Assembly (NCBI GenBank): GCA_019694875.1
Contig: JAIBBC010000002.1
Span: 186,001 to 250,000 of the forward strand
Length of the DNA: 64,000 nt
Reading direction: 5' to 3'
DNA from: Cyclobacteriaceae bacterium
Lineage (GTDB): Bacteria; Bacteroidota; Bacteroidia; Cytophagales; Cyclobacteriaceae
A program made the translations under genes and the position numbers. Positions 1-10,800 of this stretch are shown here, in pieces (the stretch's first letter is position 1; each line of letters opens with the position of its first letter). The notes below the pieces were generated by a model. That model ran no database searches, had not been told where the DNA came from, and saw only the letters and a list, made by a program, of their open reading frames with translations.

Positions 1-948
1 GCCGGTTGCGAACAGTTCGTTCATATCGTAGTTGATAAAGAAGTCGGCCGAGCGTACACCAATCTGCAAGCGCAACCCGTACCGGAAATTATTCAGATAA
101 AAATTGTCGCGGTTACGTTCGCGCTGGCGGTCACCATCTTCGTCTTTGTATACCTGGCGTGCCCAGCTTCCGATGCGATAGCCGGCATAAGGCCCAGCGC
201 CAATCCGGAATCCGGAATTGTACGTTCTCCATCTTTTACCGCCATGCTGATCGCCAAAGCTGAACATGGGTACTGCCGATACATTCAGATAGGTTACACC
301 CAGTTTACTTTTGATGAACGAGACATCCCGGAAATCTTCATCAAAGTTTACACCGTTGTCATCTTTCACAACAATTGTTTTGTCATTCTGGAAGCGGAAG
401 ATATTCCAGCTTACTCCCAACGCCCATTCTACGTAGAAGCTGTTGGTGATTGATGTGCGCTGCACGGAGTTAAGTCCGAGGTACCACGATCCCCAGGGCC
501 GGGTTGCATAAGCCTGGCCTTCTTCATCCGGAAACTTCCCGTCTTCCAGGTAACTGTTTAATCCCAGGTCTACATTAAATGCGTGGCGCGTGCGGTAGTG
601 ATGTTTATGACGGAAGTAATCATCATCACTATCATCATTGTCATCATCGTCACTTTCCTGGTGGTAAACATTAAAGTCGCTCGCAGTTACATCGGTTGTT
701 TCAGTTTGTGTTTTTTCGGTTGGGTTAACAACCACCACTACGCTGTCGCTTTTTTCAAGTCGCGTGAGGATGTCGTCAAACATTGCTTGAAAATCATACT
801 GGCGAAGTTGTTCCAGGTCGCTTTTATCTTTAATTGTAAACACCATGCGACTGGTTTTTGCCAGCTCCACCACAACGGTATCGGTTTTCTGCGCGAATGT
901 TGCCAGGGTTGTAAACAGGACCACACTGAGGGTTAAAATTTTTTTCAT
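1..948 (-). CDS. Outer-membrane beta-barrel protein, 3' end cut by window edge
   Basis: The minus-strand frame stays open from 948 to base 1, so the gene continues outside the window (316 codons visible). It begins with a clean Sec signal peptide ending TTLATFAQ. An acidic linker follows (ESDDDDNDDSDDDYF, about residues 100-115), then aromatic, alternating strands such as GSWYLGLNSVQ and GVRSADFFINYDMNELF, typical of small Bacteroidota beta-barrels. The start at 948 puts the signal peptide at the N-terminus. An alternative ATG at 960 overlaps the TAA of the upstream gene (TAATG), which points to translational coupling. It is the third gene of the sigma factor/anti-sigma operon and may be the envelope component that this system monitors; that role is inference. 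Confidence 0.75.
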   Translation of the reverse strand, partial: MKKILTLSVVLFTTLATFAQKTDTVVVELAKTSRMVFTIKDKSDLEQLRQYDFQAMFDDILTRLEKSDSVVVVVNPTEKTQTETTDVTASDFNVYHQESDDDDNDDSDDDYFRHKHHYRTRHAFNVDLGLNSYLEDGKFPDEEGQAYATRPWGSWYLGLNSVQRTSITNSFYVEWALGVSWNIFRFQNDKTIVVKDDNGVNFDEDFRDVSFIKSKLGVTYLNVSAVPMFSFGDQHGGKRWRTYNSGFRIGAGPYAGYRIGSWARQVYKDEDGDRQRERNRDNFYLNNFRYGLRLQIGVRSADFFINYDMNELFATG

Positions 949-959
949 ACGTTCGTTCA

Positions 960-1655
960 TTAGTTCTCGCCTTTCTTTTTACCGAAGTTCAGCGCAAGAA
1001 GGTCATCCTTCTTTTGCCGGAGATCGGCCAGGCTCGCTTCTGAATTTTTTGCAGCGTAAGCAAGTCCGATCAGCTTCTGTATTCCAGATGCGTCTTTGTT
1101 TTCAGACGTTGCGTCAGGCGATAATTTTTTCTTTAAGAATTTTGAATTCACTTCATCCGATGAGTAAACAATCTTGGTTGACTTCTCGGTTTGTTGAGGT
1201 ACGACAACTTCGGCAACAAGCTCGTTGGGTTGTATCGGTAGAATAACTGTTGCAGAGTCGTTCACCGGTTGTTCCGATTTTTGAAGAGGTGTTTCAGTCC
1301 TCGCCACAGAAGGAGTTTCAAACTTAACGCGTGGTGCCGGACTGGTTTTCTGCGTGACGCGATTCTGGTTTTGAATAACCTCCTCTTTTTTAATTTCCGG
1401 TTGTCTGGTTGTATCAACAGGCGTTACAACCGGTTTATCTTTTGTTTCGGCAACTCGACCCGGATCATTGCCGGAAGGCCAAACCAATATCGCGGCAGTA
1501 GCAAGCAGCGCTATGCCTGAAGCGATGCGAACCCATACCAGTTTATACACAGGCTTCGAAATATTTTTTTCAATCCGGTCCCACGCAGCGGCAGGAGCGG
1601 GACGCTGAAAGTTCTCAAGCTTGTCGCGAAATAATTTATCAGGTTGTGATGTCAT
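960..1655 (-). CDS. Single-pass membrane protein, putative anti-sigma factor
   Basis: 231 aa. A short cytoplasmic N-terminus (residues 1-40, with the motif AAAWDRIEKNIS) is followed by one transmembrane helix at about 41-60 and a long low-complexity periplasmic tail rich in Thr, Val, Pro and Gln. This is the usual architecture of the protein encoded directly after an ECF sigma factor in Bacteroidota, although no zinc-finger (HxxxCxxC) anti-sigma motif is visible. Its start overlaps the end of the sigma gene by 17 bp and its stop overlaps a possible start of the barrel gene, so all three are probably co-translated. The anti-sigma role rests on position and topology only. Confidence 0.6.
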   Translation of the reverse strand: MTSQPDKLFRDKLENFQRPAPAAAWDRIEKNISKPVYKLVWVRIASGIALLATAAILVWPSGNDPGRVAETKDKPVVTPVDTTRQPEIKKEEVIQNQNRVTQKTSPAPRVKFETPSVARTETPLQKSEQPVNDSATVILPIQPNELVAEVVVPQQTEKSTKIVYSSDEVNSKFLKKKLSPDATSENKDASGIQKLIGLAYAAKNSEASLADLRQKKDDLLALNFGKKKGEN

Positions 1656-2220
1656 GACGTTGTTGGTTTGATTTCCAATCGTTGTCGGTTAATAGCTTTT
1701 GTAGGTACGCGCGGGCGCGGCTCAATTGTGATTTGGATGTGTTCTCACTGATGCCGAGCTGATCGGCAATTTCCTTGTGTGAGTATCCATCGATGGCGTA
1801 TAGGTTAAACACGATACGGTACCCCGATGGAAGCTCATTGATCATGGTCATCAGGTCTTCCGCTTCGAGGTGGTCGCTGAGACTTTTGTAATCAGGCTCA
1901 TAGTCGGCTGCCTCCAGTTCCAGTTCGAGATACATATTACGGTTTCTGCGGAGCCAGGTAAGGGCTTCGTTCACTACCACTCTTCTGATCCATCCTTCAA
2001 AACTTCCTTCACTTTTATATTGATCGATCTTATCGAGAATTTTAGTGAAGGCCGTTACCAGCACATCTTCCGCTTCCATGGAATCTTTCACATACCGGCA
2101 ACAGAGCGCATACATCTTGGGAGAAAATGTATCGTACAGGCGCTTCTGGGCCGCACGGTCGCCCCTGCGGCATCCTTGAATAAGCTCCTGTTCGTTAGCC
2201 CGGTAAATTTTGAAATCCAT
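1639..2220 (-). CDS. ECF-type RNA polymerase sigma factor
   Basis: 193 aa, the normal ECF size. The region-2 helix cluster (residues about 20-90) includes YALCCRYVKDSMEAEDVLVTAF and GSFEGWIRRVVVNEALTWLRR, which are the -10 recognition and core-binding signatures. Region 4 (about 125-180) has LPSGYRIVFNLYAIDGYSHK and EIADQLGISENTSKSQLSRA, the helix-turn-helix that reads the -35 element. It would direct RNA polymerase to a small regulon, probably including its own operon. It is first in an overlapping operon with a membrane protein and a beta-barrel, and is divergent from the gene at 2326. Confidence 0.93.
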   Translation of the reverse strand: MDFKIYRANEQELIQGCRRGDRAAQKRLYDTFSPKMYALCCRYVKDSMEAEDVLVTAFTKILDKIDQYKSEGSFEGWIRRVVVNEALTWLRRNRNMYLELELEAADYEPDYKSLSDHLEAEDLMTMINELPSGYRIVFNLYAIDGYSHKEIADQLGISENTSKSQLSRARAYLQKLLTDNDWKSNQQRHDITT

Positions 2221-2325
2221 TTAAGTGGGTCACCTGTAAGATGCCATAACGGTGCCAGGGGTTGCACGGGTGCGAAAATTTTGAAAAACAGGCATATTTT
2301 AGATGGTTTGGTTAATTTGGACGAC

Positions 2326-3885
2326 TTGAAACGCCTCACTCTTATATTAGTGTTGTTAACCCCGGTTTTTGCCTGGGCGCAGACCGACAGCCTGAAACTT
2401 CCGGCTGACAGCCTGACCGCGGGCGTGAGTGCGAAAATTGACTCGCTTCAGAACAGGTTCACGTTCAAGTCTGACAGCATCAAACAGTCGTATGCCACTC
2501 AAAAAGAGAAAATCAGCCGGTTAAAACAACACTACCTCGCGAAGGCCGACAGTGCGAAACGAATTAATGTTCCGCGCCCGGGCGCTGCTGTTAATCCGCT
2601 CGATACGCTGAAAAGACCTGACGTAAATGCCTATGCGAAAAAGATCGATAGCCTCGATCAGCAGCTCGCGAACCTGGAAGATCAAACCATGAAAGGCATT
2701 GATTCGCTGAAAAGCAAAATTAACAATCAGCTCGACAAGCTTAAGTTACCGAAGGAAATGCAGGGCAAGGCAGCAAAGCTTACGTCAGCGATGGACAACG
2801 TAAGTGTACCTTCGTTCGACTCCGACATCTCCGGGAAACTTGGGCTTAATAAATTGAATACCGGGTTACCGGACATGCCCGGTCAGGGGAGTTTACCAAA
2901 CACAAACCTTCCGAACGCAAATGTTCCCAACGTAAACACAAACCTTCCGGGTATGGATGTAAAAGCTCCTGATCTGAAAGGAAATTTACCATCAACGGAT
3001 ATTAACACAGGCAAGCTGAATGAACTAACCGGGCAGGCAGGCGATATTCAAAAACAGGTGCAGGAGGCCACCGGTTCACAGGAAGGTTTGGGCAAGACCC
3101 TGGAAGGGAAAGCAGCCGAACAGGTTAAAGGTTTACCCGAACAAAAAATGCCGGACGTACCGGGCCTTGATGGTGGCATCCCGAAAACAAGTGAAGACGC
3201 GCAAAAGCAGCTTGCTGATATGGCAAAAAAGGAAGCCGTGAATCACTTTGCAGGAAAGGAGCAGGTGCTGATGGGCGCGATGGAGAAGATGAGCAAGTAC
3301 AAACAGAAGTACAGCAGCGTGAGCAGTTTAAAAGACATTGAAAATCAAAAGCGTTATAATGAATTGAAGGGCAAGCCGCTGCGCGAACGATTGGTACCTG
3401 CGCTTACACTTCAGTTTCAAAGCTGGCGCGACTTCATGCTGGATGTTAACCCTTCGGTGGCATATCGTTTTACCACCCGGTTCAAAGCGGGCTTAGGCTG
3501 GAACCAGCGGGTAGCATTTAATATTCCGCAGCGCACGTATGACGATAACGGCAGGGTGTTCGGCATCCGCTCGTATGGTGAGTATGAATTAAAGAAAGGC
3601 TTCGGCTTCAGGCTTGATATTGAGTCAATGTATACGCCTGAGAAGCATCGCAACCCGGTGTCTGATTATGTTGCAGAACGCAGTTGGGTGTGGGGTGTGC
3701 TGGTGGGAATAAAACAAAAATATCCGATCTATAAAAAACTGATGGGCAATGCGCAGGTGATGTATAATATTTTCGACAAGGATCATCGCAGCCCGTATAC
3801 CGACCGCGTGAACTTCCGCATCGGGCTGGAGTTTACGATGAAGAAGAAGAAAAAGCAGGAGAAAAAACCTGCCGCCACACCCTAG
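2326..3885 (+). CDS. Secreted LPN-rich protein with beta-barrel-like C-terminus
   Basis: The frame is open back to 1870, but that part lies antisense to the sigma gene. The only credible signal peptide, KRLTLILVLLTPVFAWAQ, follows a TTG at 2326 (another TTG at 2317), so I take 2326 as a non-ATG start, giving 519 aa. The N-terminal half is charged and coiled-coil-like. The middle (about residues 160-290) is a degenerate repeat of LPN, NVPN and DVKAPDLKG-like units. The last 170 residues (LTLQFQSWRDFMLDVNPSVA to RVNFRIGLEFTMKKKKKQ) look like outer-membrane beta strands. Possibly a surface-anchored structural protein. I do not recognise the family. The start codon is uncertain. Confidence 0.6.
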   Translation: MKRLTLILVLLTPVFAWAQTDSLKLPADSLTAGVSAKIDSLQNRFTFKSDSIKQSYATQKEKISRLKQHYLAKADSAKRINVPRPGAAVNPLDTLKRPDVNAYAKKIDSLDQQLANLEDQTMKGIDSLKSKINNQLDKLKLPKEMQGKAAKLTSAMDNVSVPSFDSDISGKLGLNKLNTGLPDMPGQGSLPNTNLPNANVPNVNTNLPGMDVKAPDLKGNLPSTDINTGKLNELTGQAGDIQKQVQEATGSQEGLGKTLEGKAAEQVKGLPEQKMPDVPGLDGGIPKTSEDAQKQLADMAKKEAVNHFAGKEQVLMGAMEKMSKYKQKYSSVSSLKDIENQKRYNELKGKPLRERLVPALTLQFQSWRDFMLDVNPSVAYRFTTRFKAGLGWNQRVAFNIPQRTYDDNGRVFGIRSYGEYELKKGFGFRLDIESMYTPEKHRNPVSDYVAERSWVWGVLVGIKQKYPIYKKLMGNAQVMYNIFDKDHRSPYTDRVNFRIGLEFTMKKKKKQEKKPAATP

Positions 3886-4043
3886 GAGTTCCACTCATCA
3901 AAAATTAACAAAAACTTTTTGCGCCAAAATCAGTAAGAATTAGGCATTTCTGATCAAGGGCATAGGAGTTACTCCTATTCGGGATTATGAAGTTTGCCTG
4001 ATTGTTGCATCTTACAGGCGTAACCCTCAACCAAAAAATTCCG

Positions 4044-7000
4044 ATGAGAAGAATCCCCCTTCTAATTGGGCTGGCGATTTGCGCTAGTCTATGTTCTTAC
4101 GTTTGTTCATTTGACTTGTTCGCCCAAAATGCCGGCTTACTCCGAACCGATCTTATAAGCCCATCGCCAACCGCATCACAGCTTGCAAAATATGGTGATA
4201 TTCCAGTTACATACTATACTGGCTCACCAAACGTGTCGATACCAATTTTTAATGTTACTGGTAATGAGTTGACTCTTCCCATCTCTCTCACCTATAACTA
4301 TAATGGTGCGCAACCCGGGCAAAAGGCGAGTTGGGCGGGTCTTGGCTGGTCTGTACAGGCTGGTGGTGTAATCACCCGTTCGGTTGGTGATCGTTTAGAT
4401 GGCGCCTATGGATTTGATATCGATTCAGTACAATTGACCCCGAGTCAGGACTATTTAAAACGCGCTCGTTATCATGGCTTAACTGATAATCTTCCGGATG
4501 TGTATAATTTTAATTTTGGCAGCTATTCCGGAAAATTCATCTACGAGCATGGCAACTATTATATCATGCCGAAACAAAAGATCAAGATTTCGGGGAATGG
4601 TTATGGTCAGTTTGTTATTACCGCTGAAGATGGAACAAAATACTACTTTAACGCTTTGGAATACTCGACTTCAAAGCCGGGAGCTTCCGGCTATAATATT
4701 CCGCAGCACGTGTCTGCGTGGTATCTCACCCGAATTTCCAATGCAACTGATACAGAGAGTATTTATTTGAGTTATGCCCAGGACGGTACGATGGAGCAGT
4801 TTGGCGTCCGTATGCAAACATACCGGCAACCGATTAATATAATTAGCCCACCAGTTAACCCTGCATCGCCCGAGGACGTTTTGCCAACCCGCGTTTCAAT
4901 TCAAAGGCTTGCAGTAATTTATTCCGATAAATACAAAGTTGAATTTCTTCCAGGTGCTCCACGTGAGGATGTGACTATGATTTCAGGCACCACGTATTCT
5001 CTTGGTGCAATAAGGGTTTCGTCTAAAGATTTGCAGCTAAAGTATTTCTCGTTTGCATATGACTATACACCTAACCCGGGAAAGGCGCTAAGGCTGAAGT
5101 CGCTCACAGAAACCACGCCTGCAGGGCCAAGCAAGCATACATTTAATTATTACAATTCAAATCAAAGTATTGGGTCAGGGTTGTCATCCTCTGTAGATAA
5201 GTTCGGATACCTGTTGGCAGGGGAGAACAGGATGTTGATAAGTAATGAAATCCATCCGTTGGGAGTAGACCGAACTCCGTTTTTTAACACTACCATTAAC
5301 GGTACCCTTCAATCAATAACCTATCCAACGGGTGGGACAACAACTTTTACATATGAGCCAAATCGCTATAATACGGGAGATAAAAATATCATCAATCATT
5401 TGTCAGGTGGAAGACCGGCCATTCGATACGATTCTACAACCAGCAATCAGATTTACGGAATTGATACCTTTAACGTCACCCACGCCCAATATGTAAATCT
5501 GTTTTTTACCAGACTGGATAAGAATGGACCTTATGACCCATTGGTAGATCCCACAGAGGTTAGGCATGATAATGTGCATGAAGTGGAGATAAGGAGAGTT
5601 TATCCAACATATGACGAAGAAGGTAATTTGTTGTATGAAACACTTGGGTCAGCAATCTACCAGGGAAAAATTATAAATAATTCAGACAACGATGGTTTTG
5701 CTGACTCTGTTTCTTTAAGTCCTGGGAAGTACATCGTTAAGACTATTTGTGATCAACACGAACTTGAAGTAACGGTTGCGATTTTTTTTGATTTTGATAC
5801 AGGTGTTAAATCGCCTGGTGTTTTAGGGCCCGGTGTTCGATTAAAAGAATTGGTTCACGATAATGGATTCGGGAAGACGATAACGAAAAAGTTTTCCTAT
5901 GTCAAAGTGAACGGGCATTCTGCAGGAGAACTCCTTCGGAGTGATACCTATCAGGTAACTTTCATGAATGATATAACACATGATCTCGACCGTTTTAGTG
6001 CTGTTATTTCGGATATCGAATACAAAGTGTATACCTCGTTCTTGGCTGAACGGGGGGATGTTGGGTTGCCATTGTATTACAAACGTGTTATTGAAGATAC
6101 CGAGTCAGGGGAAGAGATTCACCGAACTATTTACGACTATAACTTCTTTTTTGGTACTGACAATGCAGAATTGATGGCTAAAACGGAGTACGTTCATCTT
6201 CATGATACCGTATTTGTTCCGTCTGTAAAAGATGAGTTTACATTCTCTCAGGAGTTCGGATATGAAGGAGTAGGCGGCCTTGAGATATACACGCGGGAAA
6301 ATCATATGAATGTTAGCTCAAGCGGCACGTATCCAGGGTATGAAATTTATGATTTTAACGTAAAAACCTGGGCTGAATATTGGAAGCATTCGTCTATATC
6401 AAAACAGACTAAGTATGAAAATGGTCAATTACGTACCGTACAAACAACTTCTTATTATGATCCTCAGGGTACACGCAACCTGCTGGCCACTAAAACCATT
6501 AACCAAAATGGTTCAACGATCTATACCAAATATAAGTATCCGGAAGACTATAGTGGCTTGAGTGAGCTTACCGCTCTGACAGCGGCTAACATTCTTTCGC
6601 CAGTAATTGAAGAGCAAGTATGGTACCACGAAGCAGGAAGCCTGGATTCTATCCTGATTAGCGGACGGATTAACGAATACCAAAACCTGAGGGTTAAGGC
6701 GGTTTATATTCATGAAGCTGCATCCGATGTTAAAACATTGTCCAATGAGACAACGACCACTGTTGGAGATGTTAAGAAGTACACCAGCCTCTTGAGCAAT
6801 TCGTCTTATAAAAAGAAAATCGAATTTGTGTACGACAATAACGGCAGGATTACGGCTCAAAAACTGACCGACCAGCCAATTGTATCGTATGTTTGGGGAT
6901 ACCCCGGATATTCGGAAAGTGGCTCTTCCGGAAAACGGTATGCGCATCCTATTGCAGAGATTAAGAATGCTCTTGCAACTTCGGTTTTCTACACCAGTTT

Positions 7001-7433
7001 TGAAGATGCTTCTAATGCAACAAACCTGACCGATGGGAGCGGAAATCCGATTGCATCCGTTTCAGGTGTTAAGTGCAAGGCAGACTCGTTTAAGATTAAA
7101 CAGACGTTCACGGGAAGTTATACATTAACGTACTGGAAGAAAACGGGCAGTAACCCGTGGATATTGATCTCACAAACACTTGCAAATCCGTCCAACTATA
7201 TCATTAACGCTTCCGGTTCTTATATTGATGAAGTAAGGCTGTATCCTGTTGACGCACAGATGACTACGTACACATACTATTCAGGGTTGGGTATTTCGCA
7301 AATTATCGATATCAATAATCGAATATCAAAATTTGAATATGATGAGGCGGGCCGGCTGAAAACAGTTCGTGATCAGGCCGGTAATATAACTAACACATAT
7401 CAATACCATATCAAAGATGATTCTGAGAATTAA
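4044..7433 (+). CDS. SpvB/Rhs-like companion protein with C-terminal YD repeat
   Basis: 1129 aa from the ATG at 4044, which places the signal peptide (RRIPLLIGLAICASLC) at the N-terminus; the upstream ATG at 4002 adds 14 unrelated residues. The opening after the signal (SPTASQLAKYGDIPVTYYTG, then LPISLTYNYNG and ASWAGLGWSVQAGGVITR) is the region typical of large secreted Bacteroidota proteins encoded beside Rhs genes. The C-terminus has recognisable YD repeats (KFEYDEAGRLKTVRDQAGN). There is no toxin-like tail. It probably forms part of the shell or secretion partner of the 2030-aa Rhs protein, and its stop overlaps the next gene. Function is inferred from family resemblance and context. Confidence 0.75.
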   Translation: MRRIPLLIGLAICASLCSYVCSFDLFAQNAGLLRTDLISPSPTASQLAKYGDIPVTYYTGSPNVSIPIFNVTGNELTLPISLTYNYNGAQPGQKASWAGLGWSVQAGGVITRSVGDRLDGAYGFDIDSVQLTPSQDYLKRARYHGLTDNLPDVYNFNFGSYSGKFIYEHGNYYIMPKQKIKISGNGYGQFVITAEDGTKYYFNALEYSTSKPGASGYNIPQHVSAWYLTRISNATDTESIYLSYAQDGTMEQFGVRMQTYRQPINIISPPVNPASPEDVLPTRVSIQRLAVIYSDKYKVEFLPGAPREDVTMISGTTYSLGAIRVSSKDLQLKYFSFAYDYTPNPGKALRLKSLTETTPAGPSKHTFNYYNSNQSIGSGLSSSVDKFGYLLAGENRMLISNEIHPLGVDRTPFFNTTINGTLQSITYPTGGTTTFTYEPNRYNTGDKNIINHLSGGRPAIRYDSTTSNQIYGIDTFNVTHAQYVNLFFTRLDKNGPYDPLVDPTEVRHDNVHEVEIRRVYPTYDEEGNLLYETLGSAIYQGKIINNSDNDGFADSVSLSPGKYIVKTICDQHELEVTVAIFFDFDTGVKSPGVLGPGVRLKELVHDNGFGKTITKKFSYVKVNGHSAGELLRSDTYQVTFMNDITHDLDRFSAVISDIEYKVYTSFLAERGDVGLPLYYKRVIEDTESGEEIHRTIYDYNFFFGTDNAELMAKTEYVHLHDTVFVPSVKDEFTFSQEFGYEGVGGLEIYTRENHMNVSSSGTYPGYEIYDFNVKTWAEYWKHSSISKQTKYENGQLRTVQTTSYYDPQGTRNLLATKTINQNGSTIYTKYKYPEDYSGLSELTALTAANILSPVIEEQVWYHEAGSLDSILISGRINEYQNLRVKAVYIHEAASDVKTLSNETTTTVGDVKKYTSLLSNSSYKKKIEFVYDNNGRITAQKLTDQPIVSYVWGYPGYSESGSSGKRYAHPIAEIKNALATSVFYTSFEDASNATNLTDGSGNPIASVSGVKCKADSFKIKQTFTGSYTLTYWKKTGSNPWILISQTLANPSNYIINASGSYIDEVRLYPVDAQMTTYTYYSGLGISQIIDINNRISKFEYDEAGRLKTVRDQAGNITNTYQYHIKDDSEN

Positions 7434-7836
7434 CATGTTTTGCGCGCTGCTCTGCATTGCCGGGGCGGCCTACAGTCAATCGATAGACCCGGTTGGTGAT
7501 ACGCTGGTATGGAGAGCAGAGACGCTGACTGATACGGCAGCCGATTCAACCCGGGCTAATGAAAGTGAGTTTGTAACCTACGGGTCTTCAAAGATAATCT
7601 GGACTCAAAACGGAACAGATTCCAATACAGTCTTTGAATTTACTATTACGAATGCAAACGATCATTGGTCGAATGACGGGTATGTAATTTTTACCACCAC
7701 CCGAAAGAATAAAACACAGTCATTCAGGTTTGAGCAGGTTGGTTCGGAAATCAGGATTAGACTGACCTACCCGGATGCTGGCGGAGAACGAACGCTGGTG
7801 TTTGTAATTGATGAAGTTTCACCTCTCCAGGACTGA
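7417..7836 (+). CDS. Small secreted protein between the two Rhs-type genes
   Basis: 139 aa with a signal peptide (cleavage near AAYSQS). The mature part is a compact, strand-rich domain of about 115 residues with WTQNGTDSNTVFEFTI and VIFTTTRKNKTQSFRFEQVG. It overlaps the upstream gene by 17 bp and ends 2 bp before the 2030-aa Rhs gene, so the three form a tight operon. An alternative start at 7435, one base after the upstream stop, would also give a signal peptide; 7417 is preferred because it adds the positively charged n-region. I do not recognise the family. A periplasmic or surface accessory to Rhs export is possible but unproven. Confidence 0.6.
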   Translation: MILRINMFCALLCIAGAAYSQSIDPVGDTLVWRAETLTDTAADSTRANESEFVTYGSSKIIWTQNGTDSNTVFEFTITNANDHWSNDGYVIFTTTRKNKTQSFRFEQVGSEIRIRLTYPDAGGERTLVFVIDEVSPLQD

Positions 7837-7838
7837 AC

Positions 7839-10800
7839 ATGAGAAAAATTTTTATTGCTGCAATTTTCGTCATAATCACCAGCCATTCCATGGCTGAAGA
7901 CACCTGTACCCCTGACTATTGGACTGGCCCCTCGAGCAGTTACACGGGGGTTACCGATACCTATACGTTTGATAACGGCAATGTCTATCTGGATGTTACG
8001 TGGTACGTTTCGAAAGGTACCGTGGTAAGTACATCGCAGAGTGGAACCGCATACAGCGTTCAAATTCAATGGAATGCTGCCGGTACCGGAACGATTGAAA
8101 TAGACTACGATATTGATATCCCGATTCAGTACGGAACAAAAAACGTTTCGATTCAGGGGCTGTCAGCACCATCAACCTCATTTACCCAGTCTTACCCATC
8201 CTGCGGCAGCACAACTGTTACCCGCAATAGTAACCCTGGTGCAGGTGTAACATGGTATTGGCAAACCAATTCAACCGGTACGGAAACAACCAATAGCGCC
8301 TCTTCCGTAACGGTATCCTCGGCTGCAGCGATGTATCTGCGGGCACGCATGAACACATCTCCGTTTGCCTGGAGTACAGCAACTTCTACGGGCAGTGTTA
8401 CCATTCAAACTCCCCCTTCGGCTCCTGCTACATCAAGCGAAGGCCATATCATCAGTAATACGGGCGGTGTAGTGCCTGTGTCTGTGTCTACCGTAGCGGG
8501 CATAACTACCTATAAATGGTATAATAGTGCAACCGGTGGTTCGCTGGTATCCGGTTCACCAACCACAAACACGTATTCCCCAACAATTCAATCGACTCAA
8601 AACTATTACGTGGAGGCGGTCAACGGCCCTTGCCCCAGTACGACCAGAAAGCTGGTGACAGCCTATGTCCACCCAAAGGCAATGATATCCAGTAATGACG
8701 GAACCGTTAACATGGGTGCGCAGGCAGTGCTTGATGTTAGTAACTATACGTACGACACATATCAATGGATAAATAATACCACGCATGCTCCCGTTTCAGG
8801 AGCTACTTCGTCCACCTTCACCACCAATGCCACCGGGAATTACGTTGTTCGCGTAACAAAAGGAAATGCGCCCGCTGACACTTCTCAAGTCTTTTCCGTA
8901 ACACAAGGCCTTGATGGGCTTAATATGAACTATATAATATCTAACACGATTTTGAAAAAAGGAGTCGTGAGCAACAATGATGTCGCGGGGCTGATGGTTC
9001 AGGATAAAACCCAAAGCATACAATATTTTGATGGATTGGGCGCCCCGATGCAAACAGTCATCACCCAGGGTTCACCGTTGAAGAAAGATATCGTTCAGGA
9101 AACAGTTTATGACGGCTTTGGTCGCGAGTATCGGAAGTATCTGCCGGTTGTTGTTAACAAAAACAGCGGCTGGTATAAGCCTGGTATCCTCAACGCGCAG
9201 GGCGCTTACTCTAGTATTGCAGCCGATTTTTATCAGAATAATGCCTCGTCAGGTATTGCGCAGGATGCTGTGCCATACACGCAAACCATATTTGAATCAT
9301 CCCCTGCGGCCCGACCCCTCAAAGATTTTGGCACTGGTTCAGCCTGGACAATCAATAACAAAAGCGTAAAGTACGCGTATCGCGTTAACACCCACTCAAC
9401 CTCGGCAAACGATACAGCCGAAAAAGTAATTGCCTGGAAAATTAACAACAACCGTCCGGAGCGCAGGGCTGCGTTAACCGGCTATATCGCTGCCAATGGA
9501 TTTTATACTAACGGGCAGCTTGTGATTAAGGTTGTTAAAGACGAACAAGGTAACGCGGTACGGGAATACACCAATAAACAGGGACAGATAATCCTTAAGA
9601 AAGTTCAGGCCATAGTTACTGATTCTTCTAATCTTAACAGTACATCCGGATGGGCTTCAACGTATTATGTGTATGATCACGTAGGAAATCTACGGTTTGT
9701 GTTACCCCCGGAGCTGAGCAAAATTGCGCACACCTCCGATACCGCCGTGATGAATTCAACCCGCCTCGCAAATTGGGCATTCCAATACACCTACGATGCG
9801 CGCAAGCGGATGGCTACCAAACAAGTGCCCGGTGCCGGTGCCGTGTATATGGTGTACGATAACCGCGACAGACTCGTAGCTTCACAGGATGCCAATCAAC
9901 GATCCACAGCCAATAAATACTGGTCTTTCACGAAATATGATCAGTTAAACAGACCTGTCCTTACCGGTATAAAAGACACAACGGCTGCTTTAACACAAGA
10001 ACAGATGCAGGCAGCCGTTGACGCCCATTATGCTAAAGCCTGGGCAAAACTTTATGAAACATACGTGGGCACTGCAACCGGCAACATGCACGGTTATTCC
10101 AATAAAAGTTATCCGGTGCTTACCGGCCCCACTACCACAAACGATAAAGACCGATACCTGAGCGTAACGTATTACGACAATTATAATTATAAGGCAATGC
10201 TGGCGGACAGCAACCGGTACACGTTCAGCAATAACCATCTGGCCGGACAGGAACCCAGCTACTTTAAAAGACTTACCGGACAGGTGACCGGAACAAAAGT
10301 AAAAGTACTTGATGGCGGAGTTACAGGAAATTATACTTGGCTGACTACCGTCAATTACTATGATAATGACTACCGGGTCATTCAAACCGTGAGCGACAAC
10401 TACAAGGCCGGTACGGACCTCATTACAAATAGATACGATTTCACCGGCAAGGTGCTGAAATCCAAAGCGACTCATGCAACGTATGATGTTCGCTGGAAAG
10501 ACCTCGTAGGAGTTACGCTGCAAGGCAATCGGATTTACCGCTCGGCCACCAGTGCCTCCTGGGGTACTTCGGGGGCAGCTTCTATCGAACAACTGGGCGC
10601 CAGCCAGAACGGTTGGGTTGAGGTGAACGTTACCGACAATACCTCACAACGGATGTTTGGCCTTTCAGATTCTAATCCGGATGCGGGTATAAACAACCTG
10701 GACTACGCAGTGTATATGGATGGTTCAGTATTGCGGGTTTACAAAAACGGAGCACTGGCGCCCTCCGGTAATTTAGCAGGCGCAACCGTTAAAGGCGAAC

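Noticed and set aside
1870-2325. Extension of the LPN-rich protein back to an ATG at 1870
   Set aside because: The stretch is antisense to the ECF sigma gene, has no protein-like features and would bury the signal peptide.
9990-10592. Long minus-strand ORFs inside the Rhs gene
   Set aside because: They are shadows of the YD-repeat frame, with no start signals or family resemblance.
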